DNA of 64,000 bases, from assembly GCF_009830105.1 (NCBI RefSeq), contig NZ_WURB01000001.1:310001-374000 (forward strand). The letters are read 5' to 3'. The translations under genes were made by a program, and so were the position numbers. Every line of letters begins with the position of its first letter. Within the stretch, counting starts at the first letter, position 1. The notes beneath the pieces are model-generated. The model did no database searches, was not told where the DNA came from, and saw only the letters and a list, made by a program, of their open reading frames with translations. Below are positions 21,808 through 32,199 of the stretch, one piece after another. The DNA is from Microvirga makkahensis. GTDB lineage: Bacteria > Pseudomonadota > Alphaproteobacteria > Rhizobiales > Beijerinckiaceae.

Positions 21808-22820
21808 CAGGCAACCTCTTTGTCGGGCTGGGTCAAAGGCCAATCCGTCACGAAGCGGCGGTCCTGCCCGAGCCAAAGGGAAACGGTCAGTTGATCATCG
21901 CCTTTCCGGGGCGGAGCGATTTCTCTCGTCAGCGTGCAATCGAGGCCTGCTTCGTCGAGCCAGCCTGCAACCTGCGAGGGCGCGAAACCGAGCCGGCGAT
22001 GGGCCTGTGTCTCCCGCAGGAATTCGAGCTTATGCGGTGCGAAATCGACCACGAGGATGCGCCCGCCCGGAGCGACGAGACGAGCAGCCTCGCGAATCGC
22101 GCGGGCGGGGTCGTCCAGATAGTGCAGGACCTGATGGATGACCACGAGATCGAACGTGTTCCGCGGGAACGGCGGGGCGTAGATATCGCCCTGCCGCAGC
22201 TCGATGCCGCGCAGACCCGCCTTTTCGAGATTGGCGCGGGCCACCGAGAGCATGGCATGGCTTGCATCGAGACCGACCGTCCGGCTTGCACGGGGCGCGA
22301 GGAGCTGCAGCATGCGGCCCGTGCCCGTCCCGAGATCGACGAGGTCGCGGATCGGCTTCGGCCCCAGCGCCTCGAGTACCGCCGCCTCGACCACGGTCTC
22401 GGGCGCATGGAGCGACCGCAGACGGTCCCATTCCGGGGCAAGCCTGGAAAAGTATGCCTGAGCGGCCTGGGAGCGCTGCGCCCGGACCGCCTCCAGGCGA
22501 GTGCGGTCCTCCAGCAATTGCGGGTCGGATCGGTCGAGGCTCTCAAGAGTCGGACGGATGATCCGAAGCGCGATGCCCCGGTCCGTCAGACGGAAGAAGG
22601 CCCAGGCCCCTTCCCGATGCCGCTCCACAAGGCCAGCTTCGACGAGCAGCTTCAAGTGGCGGGAGATGCGCGGTTGGGATTGCCCGAGAATGTCGGTGAG
22701 ATCGGTTACCGAGAGCTCCCCCTCGGCCAGCAGGGCGAGGATGCGCAGGCGCGTTTCCTCGGCCGCGGCCCGTAGGACGTCCAGCGTCAGATCCAGGGAT
22801 GGGGCTTCCTTGTCCGCCAT
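21807..22820 (-). CDS. ArsR-family regulator fused to a SAM methyltransferase domain
   Basis: A 337-aa fusion. Residues 10-95 form an ArsR-type winged helix with ILGQSQPRISRHLKLLVEAGLV as recognition region; no metal-binding cysteine set is visible. Residues 120-300 form a class I SAM-binding domain with VDLGTGTGRM (161-170), LDASHAMLS and VIHQVLHYLDDP. Such fusions sit next to metF/metH in alphaproteobacteria. The related ArsR regulator SahR of other proteobacteria senses S-adenosylhomocysteine and controls the SAM cycle. I infer that this one binds SAH or SAM in its second domain and controls the metF-metH unit through the palindrome just upstream. It might instead be an active methyltransferase. 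Confidence 0.85.
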   Translation of the reverse strand: MADKEAPSLDLTLDVLRAAAEETRLRILALLAEGELSVTDLTDILGQSQPRISRHLKLLVEAGLVERHREGAWAFFRLTDRGIALRIIRPTLESLDRSDPQLLEDRTRLEAVRAQRSQAAQAYFSRLAPEWDRLRSLHAPETVVEAAVLEALGPKPIRDLVDLGTGTGRMLQLLAPRASRTVGLDASHAMLSVARANLEKAGLRGIELRQGDIYAPPFPRNTFDLVVIHQVLHYLDDPARAIREAARLVAPGGRILVVDFAPHKLEFLRETQAHRRLGFAPSQVAGWLDEAGLDCTLTREIAPPRKGDDQLTVSLWLGQDRRFVTDWPLTQPDKEVA

Positions 22821-22843
22821 GAGCCAAACTCGCTCTTACATAT

Positions 22844-22863
22844 AAAGATATATTTATATCTTT
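22844..22863. promoter_or_regulatory. Perfect 20-bp AT-rich palindrome: candidate operator for the ArsR-methyltransferase/metF/metH unit
   Basis: Arms AAAGATATA and TATATCTTT are perfect around a TT centre, 24-43 bases before the regulator ATG. A second, overlapping inverted repeat ATATAAA-GATATA-TTTATAT extends from 22842. In a GC-rich genome such an island stands out. The position fits autoregulation by the ArsR-type protein. Confidence 0.72.
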
Positions 22864-22869
22864 TTTGAG

Positions 22870-23190
22870 GCGGGGGCAAGCCGGGTTGAGCCGAGGCCTG
22901 TTCAAGAGGAGCAGAGTTGCGAGCACCGGAAGAGTCGCGAAGGCCGCCTTTCGGATGGTACTTGGCTCACGGGGACGAAAGGCCTCGAATGCGCGGCGGC
23001 GACAGGAATGCAAGGAAGCGCGCCGGTAAAGATCCCTAGGTTGGCGAAGCCCGAACGCAGGCTGAGCCCCTCACGCACGGGCAAGGATAGTAAGCGCATC
23101 CTGCGGGCCCGGAAGGTCGCGCCGAACGATGCTCCCGCCCAGGACGAGACATCGGCTCGTCTCCGAAAGCGGTTCCGCTTTTCACGTCCG
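22870..23190. other. Intergenic stretch without convincing gene
   Basis: Between the regulator promoter and the AMP nucleosidase stop I see only short frames with no family resemblance or ribosome sites. At 23166-23181 lies AAAGCGG-TT-CCGCTTT, a palindrome that could help end amn transcription. Nothing else is recognised. Confidence 0.5.
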
Positions 23191-23195
23191 GTTGT

Positions 23196-24707
23196 CTAGC
23201 GGAACGGAGGCTCGTCGAAGCTGCGCAGCTTTCGCGAATGCACGGAAGCCCGCTGCCCCCGCAGGATGTCGACGGCCGCCAGCCCAATCATGAGATGCTC
23301 GCTTACCGCACGCTCATAGAAGGCATTGGCCGCTCCCGGCAGCTTGATCTCGCCATGCAGAGGCTTGTCAGAGACGCAGAGCAGCGTGCCGTAGGGAACG
23401 CGCAGGCGATAGCCCTGCGCGGCGATGGTGCCGCTCTCCATGTCCACCGCGATGGCGCGCGAGAGGTTGATCTGCCGCCGTTCCTGGCTCCAGCGGAGTT
23501 CCCAGTTGCGGTCGTCGTAGGTCACGACCGTTCCGGTGCGCAGACGGCGCTTCAAAGCATCGCCGCGCTCGCCCGTGACCTGCACGGCGGCTTCCTGCAA
23601 AGCCACCTGGATCTCTGCGAGCGCCGGCACCGGAATCTCCGGAGGAACGGCCCCGTCGAGAATGCGGTCACGGCGCAGGTAGCCATGGGCCAGTACATAA
23701 TCGCCGATTGACTGCGACTGCCGCAAGCCGCCGCAATGGCCGACCATGAGCCAGCAATGCGGACGGAGCACGGCCAGATGGTCGGTGATGTTCTTCGCAT
23801 TCGAGGGACCGACGCCGATATTGACCAGCGATACGCCTTGTCCGTCCTTGCGCATCAGGTGATAGGCGGGCATCTGGAAGCGGTGCCAAGGCGAGGAGCC
23901 GATCAGATCCTCGACGGCTGCCTCGTCCAGACCGCGCTCGATCGTGATGCCGCCCGGCATTACCAATTTGCTGTAAGGCCCTTCCTTGTGCGCAAGCTCC
24001 TTCACAGCCCAGCGGACGAACTGGTCGACGTAGCGGTGGTAGTTGGTGAGCAGGATCCAGGGCTGCACCGAGCGCCAGTCGCTGCCGGTGTAATGTACGA
24101 GGCGGCGCAGGGAGTAATCGACGCGCGCGGCGTCGAAGAGCGAGAGCGGGCGCGGTTCGTTCTCGTGGAAGATCCAGGTGCCGTCCGCGATCTCGTCGCC
24201 CACCTTGGCGAGCAGCGGCGTCGGGAAATGCTGCGCGAGTTCGGAAGCCGAATGCGCGCCACGGCCCAATTCGTCTCCGCGCTCGAAGATATAGGGATAG
24301 GGAATCTCCTGGTCGCTGACGCCCACCTCGAGAGTGGCGCCGTAATCGCGCACGAGGTAATTCAGCTGCTCCAGAAGGTAGTTCCTGAAGAAGGTCGGCT
24401 GCGTGATCGTGGTCGCATAGATTCCAGGGCCCTGGAACTTGGCATAGGCCCGCTGCTTGACCGGAGGCACGGAATTGGCCCGGTAATCGACCCGAAGCTC
24501 CGGATATCGGAAGCGGGACCGTTCAAGAGGCGTGGGCGGCGTGCCTGTGGAGAAGAAATGTTCCAGACAATGACGCTGCGCCTCAACGGCACCGTCGTGA
24601 AGCGCGATCAGCCGCTCGACGGCCTCCTCGGGCGTTGCAACGGCTTGGAAGGCTTCATTCGGGTCGACGGGCACGTGAAAAGTCTCTTCTTGTGTCTCGT
24701 GCCTCAA
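23196..24707 (-). CDS. amn: AMP nucleosidase Amn
   Basis: Amn hydrolyses AMP to adenine and ribose 5-phosphate, adjusting the adenylate pool. The frame gives up to 503 aa. An N-terminal AMP-nucleosidase domain covers about 20-180. A C-terminal nucleoside-phosphorylase-like domain carries SLVNIGVGPSNAKNITDHL, MVGHCGGLRQSQ and AVDMESGTIAAQGYRLRVPYGTLLCVSDKP, where the ME of DMES is the ribose-binding pair. The start is uncertain: 24707 would be TTG, while a GTG at 24674 (MPVDPNEAF) is preceded by AAGAGAC. The gene stands alone between the met unit and a divergent small gene. Confidence 0.93.
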   Translation of the reverse strand: MRHETQEETFHVPVDPNEAFQAVATPEEAVERLIALHDGAVEAQRHCLEHFFSTGTPPTPLERSRFRYPELRVDYRANSVPPVKQRAYAKFQGPGIYATTITQPTFFRNYLLEQLNYLVRDYGATLEVGVSDQEIPYPYIFERGDELGRGAHSASELAQHFPTPLLAKVGDEIADGTWIFHENEPRPLSLFDAARVDYSLRRLVHYTGSDWRSVQPWILLTNYHRYVDQFVRWAVKELAHKEGPYSKLVMPGGITIERGLDEAAVEDLIGSSPWHRFQMPAYHLMRKDGQGVSLVNIGVGPSNAKNITDHLAVLRPHCWLMVGHCGGLRQSQSIGDYVLAHGYLRRDRILDGAVPPEIPVPALAEIQVALQEAAVQVTGERGDALKRRLRTGTVVTYDDRNWELRWSQERRQINLSRAIAVDMESGTIAAQGYRLRVPYGTLLCVSDKPLHGEIKLPGAANAFYERAVSEHLMIGLAAVDILRGQRASVHSRKLRSFDEPPFR

Positions 24708-24886
24708 GGGTCATACACGCTTTAGGCAACGAACCCAACACTCTTGTTGGAGGCAGTCAGGGATTATAAGCCGAGAAAGCGCAAATTGATCCCTCCTCCG
24801 CTTTGGCCCTCAATCCTCCAAAGTTCCCCTTCACGCCGTGGCCATGCCGGAATTAGAATAGCAGCGGGGGTGTATGGGAGGAATCC

Positions 24887-25129
24887 ATGAACCGGATGAT
24901 CGCTCTCGCCTTGGCCTTCAGCTTCGCGGCTGCGGGGCCCGCTTTCGCCAATCGCTGTCCACGGGACATGGCAGCCATCGACAGAGCCCTGCAGTCGGCC
25001 CAGCTCTCAGCCTCCGACCGGCAAAGGGTGATGGATCTGCGCCAACGGGGTGAGGCCGCCCATGAAGCGGGCAATCACGAAGAGTCGGAACGGCTTCTCG
25101 ACCAGGCGAAGGAAATCTTGAAGATCTAG
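24887..25129 (+). CDS. Small secreted hypothetical protein
   Basis: An 80-aa protein with a clear signal peptide (MNRMIALALAFSFAAAGPAFA, cut after residue 21) and a mature part of about 59 residues that is mostly charged helix: a CPRDMAAIDRAL segment, then SASDRQRVMDLRQRGEAAHEAGNHEESERLLDQA split over two helices. The pattern resembles short periplasmic helical-hairpin proteins found in Rhizobiales. Only one cysteine is present. GGGAGGAATCC just before the ATG is a strong ribosome site. No function is assigned. Confidence 0.78.
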   Translation: MNRMIALALAFSFAAAGPAFANRCPRDMAAIDRALQSAQLSASDRQRVMDLRQRGEAAHEAGNHEESERLLDQAKEILKI

Positions 25130-25138
25130 ATCAAGAAA

Positions 25139-25172
25139 GGGCGCGGGCGAGCTCCTGCCCGATCCCGCGCCC
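25139..25172 (-). terminator. Terminator hairpin between the small secreted protein gene and ettA
   Basis: GGGCGCGGG (25139-25147) and CCCGCGCCC (25164-25172) form a perfect 9-bp stem with a 16-base loop. On the minus strand the stem is followed by TTTCTTG, so it should end the ettA transcript; it may also serve the convergent plus-strand gene. Confidence 0.75.
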
Positions 25173-25203
25173 CACGCCTGCGATGAGATGAGGAAGGCGG
25201 ATC

Positions 25204-26856
25204 CTATCGCGTGAACTTCTTGTACTTGATCCGGTGCGGGATCGTGGAATCCGTGCCGAGGCGGCGTTTCTTGTCCTCTTCGTAATCCGCGAAGTTGCCC
25301 TCGAACCATTCCACGTGACTGTCGCCTTCGAAGGCGAGGATGTGAGTGGCGATGCGATCGAGGAACCAGCGGTCGTGGCTGATGATCACGGCGCAGCCCG
25401 CGTAATCCTCCAGCGCCTCCTCAAGCGCCCGCAGCGTATCCACGTCGAGGTCGTTGGTCGGCTCGTCGAGGAGCAGGACGTTGGAACCGGACTTCAGGAT
25501 CTTGGCGAGATGCACGCGGTTGCGCTCGCCGCCAGAGAGCACGCCGACCTTCTTCTGCTGGTCGGATCCTTTGAAGTTGAAGGCCGAGCAATAGGCACGG
25601 GCATTGATCTCGCGCTTGCCGAGATAGAGCACCTCGTTGCCGCCCGAGATCTCCTCGTAGAGCGTCTTGTTGGCGTCGAGGGAGTCGCGGCTCTGGTCCA
25701 CATAGCCGAGCTTCACGCTCTCGCCGATGGTGATCGTACCCTCATCCGGCTGTTCTTGGCCGGTGATCATGCGGAACAGGGTGGTCTTGCCGGCGCCGTT
25801 CGGGCCGATCACGCCCACGATGCCGCCCGGCGGCAGCTTGAAGGACAGCCCGTCGATGAGGAGCTTGTCGCCGAAGGCCTTCTTGAGATTGTCGAACTCG
25901 ATGACGTTGTTGCCGAGACGCTCCGCGATCGGAATGATGATCTGAGCGGTTGTCGGCCCCTTCTCGTTGGCCTTGGCCACGAGGTCCTCGTAGCGCTGGA
26001 TACGGGCCTTCGATTTGGCCTGACGGGCCTTGGGCGAGGCCGACACCCATTCGCGCTCGCGTTCGATGGTGCGTTGGCGAGCCTCTTCCTCGCGGCCCTC
26101 CTGCGCGAGGCGCTTCTGCTTCTGCTCGAGCCAGGACGAGTAGTTGCCCTCATAGGGGATGCCGCGCCCACGGTCGAGCTCGAGAATCCATCCCGTCACG
26201 TTGTCGAGGAAGTAGCGGTCGTGGGTGACGATCAGGATTGCGCCCGGATAGTTGCGCAGATGGCCCTCGAGCCAAGCGGTTGTCTCGGCGTCGAGATGGT
26301 TGGTCGGCTCGTCGAGGAGCAGCAATTCCGGCTGCTCCAGGAGCAGCTTGCAGAGCGCCACCCTGCGGCGCTCGCCGCCCGAGAGCTTGTCCACCGACCA
26401 GTCGTCCGGCGGGCAGCGCAGAGCGTCCATGGCCTGGTCCACCTGGGAGTCGAGATCCCACAGGCCCTTGGCCTCGATCTCGTCCTGGAGGCGGGTCATC
26501 TCGTCCGCCGTCTCCTCCGAGTAGTTCATGGCAATCTCGTTGTAGCGGTCGAGCAACGCCTTCTTGGCCGCCACACCCTCCATTACGTTCTCGCGGACGT
26601 TCTTGGCAGGGTCGAGCTGGGGCTCCTGCGGCAGGTAGCCCACGCGGGCTCCTTCCGCCACCCAGGCCTCGCCGGTCCAGTCGGTGTCGATGCCCGCCAT
26701 GATGCGCAGAAGCGTCGACTTACCGGCGCCGTTGACACCGAGCACGCCGATCTTGGCGTCGGGATAGAAGGAGAGATGGATATTGTCCAAGACCTTCTTA
26801 CCGCCCGAATAGGTCTTGGAGAGGCCACGCATGTGGTAGATGAACTGACGGGACAC
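25204..26856 (-). CDS. ettA: Energy-dependent translational throttle protein EttA (ABC-F)
   Basis: EttA is a soluble ABC-F ATPase that binds the ribosomal E site and gates entry into elongation according to the ATP/ADP ratio. The 550-aa protein has two ABC domains: Walker [10 protein letters not shown] (40-48) with signature [12 protein letters not shown], and GPNGAGKTT with [12 protein letters not shown] in the second half, joined by the charged linker [18 protein letters not shown]. No membrane segments are present. The start is GTG at 26856, and its [15 protein letters not shown] opening aligns with known EttA. It appears monocistronic. Confidence 0.95.
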   Translation of the reverse strand: MSRQFIYHMRGLSKTYSGGKKVLDNIHLSFYPDAKIGVLGVNGAGKSTLLRIMAGIDTDWTGEAWVAEGARVGYLPQEPQLDPAKNVRENVMEGVAAKKALLDRYNEIAMNYSEETADEMTRLQDEIEAKGLWDLDSQVDQAMDALRCPPDDWSVDKLSGGERRRVALCKLLLEQPELLLLDEPTNHLDAETTAWLEGHLRNYPGAILIVTHDRYFLDNVTGWILELDRGRGIPYEGNYSSWLEQKQKRLAQEGREEEARQRTIEREREWVSASPKARQAKSKARIQRYEDLVAKANEKGPTTAQIIIPIAERLGNNVIEFDNLKKAFGDKLLIDGLSFKLPPGGIVGVIGPNGAGKTTLFRMITGQEQPDEGTITIGESVKLGYVDQSRDSLDANKTLYEEISGGNEVLYLGKREINARAYCSAFNFKGSDQQKKVGVLSGGERNRVHLAKILKSGSNVLLLDEPTNDLDVDTLRALEEALEDYAGCAVIISHDRWFLDRIATHILAFEGDSHVEWFEGNFADYEEDKKRRLGTDSTIPHRIKYKKFTR

Positions 26857-26956
26857 GGGAAAAGCCCTGCTGATTTATCGGTTGAAAGGGATTGGCCGTC
26901 AGTTAGCAGGGGCCGCCAGCCGGGGCAAGGCGGGGGAGTGTCGCCATGGAAAGCCT

Positions 26957-27053
26957 TCCCTCACGTCACGGCCGGCCTCATGCCGGTCATCCTGGTGCGT
27001 AAGGCGCGTGGATCAACGGACCGCCCCCGGCACAAGGCCGGTGTGACGAGGGA
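26957..27053. repeat. REP-like intergenic palindromic element
   Basis: Outer arms TCCCTC (26957-26962) and GAGGGA (27048-27053), then GTCAC/GTGAC and GCCGG/CCGG inner arms, make an imperfect 97-bp inverted repeat in the gap between ettA and the esterase-like gene. Wording such as CGGCCGGCCTCATGCCGGTCATCC is like that of the element at 41456. Confidence 0.55.
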
Positions 27054-27090
27054 GGATATGGGACGGCCCAGGAGACCGCCGCGCCGCCTC

Positions 27091-28434
27091 TCACAGCCCG
27101 AAGGGATAGGTCACCGGCATCCCCTCCCCATGGGCATGTGTCAGCGGCGCCACGGCCCTGGTCTCCTCGAACCAGACGAAGGCGTCGAACTGTTCGGCCA
27201 TGATGGCCTCAAAATAATGGCTGTAGAGTTCCGTTTCCGGCCGGTAGACCACACCGATGGCCCGCTCCAGGCGCGGGCGCGACAGAACTCTCTTCAGGTC
27301 CTCCTGGAGGTTTTCCCGCCAGTCCGTCAGAAATGACTTGAGGCCCGTGTCGCGGAAGATCCGCTCGTGACTGTCGGGCCGGGCGGGCAGCACGGTCTTG
27401 ACCTGCATGGGCTCGTCCCAGTCGTCGGCGGCCGCAACGGTGCCACGGTCCGTGCCGAAGCCGATAAGGACGGCCTCGTGCCGGTAGGCCCTGCGGCACA
27501 GCTCGCCGATGTTGAACTCGCCCTGCCAGCCCATGGCGGTGGCGGCGGCATTGCCGATATGGGAATTGTGCGCCCAGACCACCGCCTTGGCGCTCTCGCG
27601 ACGCGCCAGCAGGCTCTGGAGGGTATCGAACATGTGCCGGTCGCGCAGGTTCCAGGACTCCGTCGCGCCCTCGTACATGATCCGGTAATAATGCTCCGCC
27701 GCGTGGACGATCTTGGCGTTCTGCACCGCATCGAAGAACTGTTCGCCGCCGTCGGCTTCAAGATAATCGATACGCTTGTCGAGAATCTCCTGGAGCTGGC
27801 GCAGCAGTTTCTCATCGCAGGGCATCTTCTGCCCGGTGACGACGGCCCGGCCGTAGCGCGCAGGGTCGGACTGCCAGGGGCTCAGGCAGCCATAGCGGCC
27901 CCTCGCCTCCTTCGCGGCTTCGGGATCGACCTTGTCAAGATAATCGAGTACGGCACGGATCGACGAGTTGAGGCTGTAGACGTCGAGCCCGCGAAACTCG
28001 ACGCGGCTGCCTTCAGGGCGCTCCTTGTTGTAGGCGCGCATCCAGTTGACGAAATCGTAGACTTCCTCGTTCCTCCACATCCAAGTGGGGAAGCGCTCGA
28101 AGGCGACATCGTCCCCGTCCGGAACATGCCGGTGGCGCACATAAGCGTCGATTCGCGCCGCATCGGGCCAGTCGGCTTCTACGGCCACTATGTTGAACCC
28201 GTAGCGTTCGATGAGCCGCCGCGTGATCATCGCGCGGGCCCGGTAGAACTCGGAGGTGCCGTGTGTGGCCTCGCCGAGCAGCACCACCTTGGCATCCCCG
28301 AAGCGATCGAACATGGTGCCGAACGCCTCCTCGTCCTCGATCGGAGGAAGAGGCTCCCCATGATCGCGCACGACCCCGATCGCCTCCCTGATCGAGGCTT
28401 CGTTCTCGTTCTGTTTCCAGGAAAAACGGGCCAT
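27091..28434 (-). CDS. Erythromycin-esterase-like protein
   Basis: A 447-aa member of the erythromycin esterase family (PF05139). Motifs visible: VVLLGEATHGTSEFYRARAMITRRLIE with the proposed catalytic His/Glu pair, VEADWPDAARIDAYVR, FRGLDVYSLNSS and AVVWAHNSHIGNA. I chose ATG 28434 because GAGGTG lies 9 bases before it; a GTG two codons earlier is also open. Most chromosomal members do not give macrolide resistance and have unknown substrates, so resistance should not be assumed. It follows the M14 carboxypeptidase gene by 68 bases on the same strand and may be its co-transcribed partner. Confidence 0.85.
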   Translation of the reverse strand: MARFSWKQNENEASIREAIGVVRDHGEPLPPIEDEEAFGTMFDRFGDAKVVLLGEATHGTSEFYRARAMITRRLIERYGFNIVAVEADWPDAARIDAYVRHRHVPDGDDVAFERFPTWMWRNEEVYDFVNWMRAYNKERPEGSRVEFRGLDVYSLNSSIRAVLDYLDKVDPEAAKEARGRYGCLSPWQSDPARYGRAVVTGQKMPCDEKLLRQLQEILDKRIDYLEADGGEQFFDAVQNAKIVHAAEHYYRIMYEGATESWNLRDRHMFDTLQSLLARRESAKAVVWAHNSHIGNAAATAMGWQGEFNIGELCRRAYRHEAVLIGFGTDRGTVAAADDWDEPMQVKTVLPARPDSHERIFRDTGLKSFLTDWRENLQEDLKRVLSRPRLERAIGVVYRPETELYSHYFEAIMAEQFDAFVWFEETRAVAPLTHAHGEGMPVTYPFGL

Positions 28435-28502
28435 CGCCACACCTCGCGCCAGGAGAATGTTTCTCCTCTAACGGCGGCTTGTCTGTCCTGTTCCGGCGAA
28501 GC

Positions 28503-30251
28503 TCAGGCCATGCCATCCATGATTGTCGAGAAGGCTTCCTCAGCGGCGATCACGGTTGCCATCTGCACCGTATGGGCGAATCGGTAAGCTGCGCCATAGA
28601 TCGTCTCGTCGGGAAATTCCGTGATCAGCGTCAGCGGCGTGGGATGGCGCTCCTGCGCCATCAGGATGCAGGGCACGTCGTTGATCATCTCAGGCGGCGG
28701 CGCTGCAGAATGGAGGGCACAGAGCACGAGCTGGCGACGGGTGAACTCGGCCAGTCCGGGCACGGCGGAAAGCCCCCGCGTGACGGCCTCAATGAAGGTC
28801 CGCGCCGTATCCGACCACGAGGGATGATACCTCAGGATCAGAAAGAAGCCCTTCGGAAGTGCCCATTGCTCGAAGCCCCGCGGGAGGTAACCGGTGAACG
28901 GACGTGCCCATTCGTGAGCCGGATAGCCGTGCAGATTGACGTGCAGCTGCGCACCGGACAGTTCCAGCGCCTTGCGCCGCGCGCCGATTTCATGGATCGG
29001 CTCCTCGCCCCCGTATTCCAGATCGTTACCCAGCGAAGTGTAGCGCGCCGCGTGATGCATGTGGCGCGGATTGTTTTCGCAGAGCCTTCCGTGAAGAGCA
29101 TAGCCGTCCGGGTTTTCGACCGGGACGAAAGCCACATTGGCATCCGGGTTTGCGAGAAGGCGCCGCACCGCTCTGAAGGCTCCGACAGGCCCGGAAGTCT
29201 CGTTGGCGTGCTGTCCGCTCGTAACGAGAACGGCGGCGCGTGAACCGGCCCTGTAGACGCCGCGCACGGGCCGTCCTTCGCACGAGATCGATTGAAAGCA
29301 TTCACCAGGCAGGGCGGCGAGTTCCTGCTCGATCTGGGGCAATCCCGGAGCCGCATCCGCCCGTTCCATATCCTGAAGGGGCCTCGCGGGATCCCGGGGG
29401 GATGCGAAAGCCCGCAGGGCTACGTGAACCCGGGCCTCGCCCTTGCCCGCGCGGATGTCCGGCACAATCTGTCCCGGCCTCAGGGTGCGGTCGTCGAGCG
29501 CTCGTCCCGCCCGATGGTGAAACCATTCGAGGGTGGAGAAATAGAGATCCTCGTGCAGAGCCTCCCGGGTGCTCATCACCTCGTCGCCATAGCCCAGGGA
29601 CCGCTCGATACCCGCGATTGTCACATCGATGGCGATCGTCGCCGCATAAGGCTCCTGCTGCGGCCAATCATGGGTCGTGAGGGCATGCATGGCTGCCTGG
29701 AAAACCCGCTCAATCTCGGTTTCGAACGGCTCGTCCCAGTCCGGGGCCTCATCGGGCAAATTCGTCGCCTTGATCCAGCCCGCGCAGGCAAGGCTCGGTT
29801 GGCCGATATGGTTCGTGCGCAGGCGGTTCGGCGCGAAAACGGCATGATCGGCCACGCGCCCGTCGCGATATTCGCACCGGACGTCATAGATCAGATCCGC
29901 CCCGCCGGTCTCGAAGGCGACCTCCCCCCCGTCGAGCAGGGCCGGAAGGGGATAGGCCTCCGAGAGGAAGCGGATCGGATCGGCGCCTTCGTGGACCGGG
30001 TAGCGAATGGCGACGCGAGCCAGACCGGCCGTGTCGATCTCCTCGAGGAAGGCATGCACGAGCGGCTTGTAGGCGCTGCGGATGCGCGCCTTCACGCCCG
30101 CTTCCGCCAGCAGCCCTTCGGCTCTGCGGCGAGGCTCCTCGTCCTCGAAGAGCCACGCCTCGATCACGGCCCCGCGATATTCGCCGCTCCCCCACTCCTG
30201 CACGAGCCGATCGAGCGCGCTTTCGAACCGCCGGTCGAGAAGAACCGTCAT
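28503..30251 (-). CDS. M14-family zinc carboxypeptidase-like protein
   Basis: A 582-aa protein. The N-terminal half (1-290) has no family I recognise. The C-terminal half is an M14 metallopeptidase domain: zinc ligands H348 and E351 in SGQHANETSG, a third His in LHVNLHGYP (H437 or H441), VPVENPDGYALHGR, and a likely catalytic Glu in LITEFPDE. There is no signal peptide, so it should act in the cytoplasm. It starts 12 bases after the double-ABC peptide ATPase and two genes after an aminopeptidase, suggesting a role in degrading imported peptides or peptide-like conjugates. Confidence 0.83.
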   Translation of the reverse strand: MTVLLDRRFESALDRLVQEWGSGEYRGAVIEAWLFEDEEPRRRAEGLLAEAGVKARIRSAYKPLVHAFLEEIDTAGLARVAIRYPVHEGADPIRFLSEAYPLPALLDGGEVAFETGGADLIYDVRCEYRDGRVADHAVFAPNRLRTNHIGQPSLACAGWIKATNLPDEAPDWDEPFETEIERVFQAAMHALTTHDWPQQEPYAATIAIDVTIAGIERSLGYGDEVMSTREALHEDLYFSTLEWFHHRAGRALDDRTLRPGQIVPDIRAGKGEARVHVALRAFASPRDPARPLQDMERADAAPGLPQIEQELAALPGECFQSISCEGRPVRGVYRAGSRAAVLVTSGQHANETSGPVGAFRAVRRLLANPDANVAFVPVENPDGYALHGRLCENNPRHMHHAARYTSLGNDLEYGGEEPIHEIGARRKALELSGAQLHVNLHGYPAHEWARPFTGYLPRGFEQWALPKGFFLILRYHPSWSDTARTFIEAVTRGLSAVPGLAEFTRRQLVLCALHSAAPPPEMINDVPCILMAQERHPTPLTLITEFPDETIYGAAYRFAHTVQMATVIAAEEAFSTIMDGMA

Positions 30252-30263
30252 CTGGCCACCCGC

Positions 30264-32141
<1,878 letters not shown>

Positions 32142-32199
32142 CCATGCACTCGCAAAAGAGGCGCCGGTTCGAGAGAATCGGCGCTGAAACTGCATCCGA

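Noticed and set aside
20809-22900. Cobalamin or SAM riboswitch for metH/metF
   Set aside because: No B12-box or SAM-riboswitch core was recognised in the leaders; only simple hairpins and a palindrome are present.
22902-23287. Short frames of 63-83 codons between the ArsR-type gene and amn
   Set aside because: No ribosome site, no recognisable fold or family, and they conflict with each other.
27091-28434. Macrolide resistance gene
   Set aside because: Family membership is clear but chromosomal members of this broad family usually lack macrolide activity; no resistance context.
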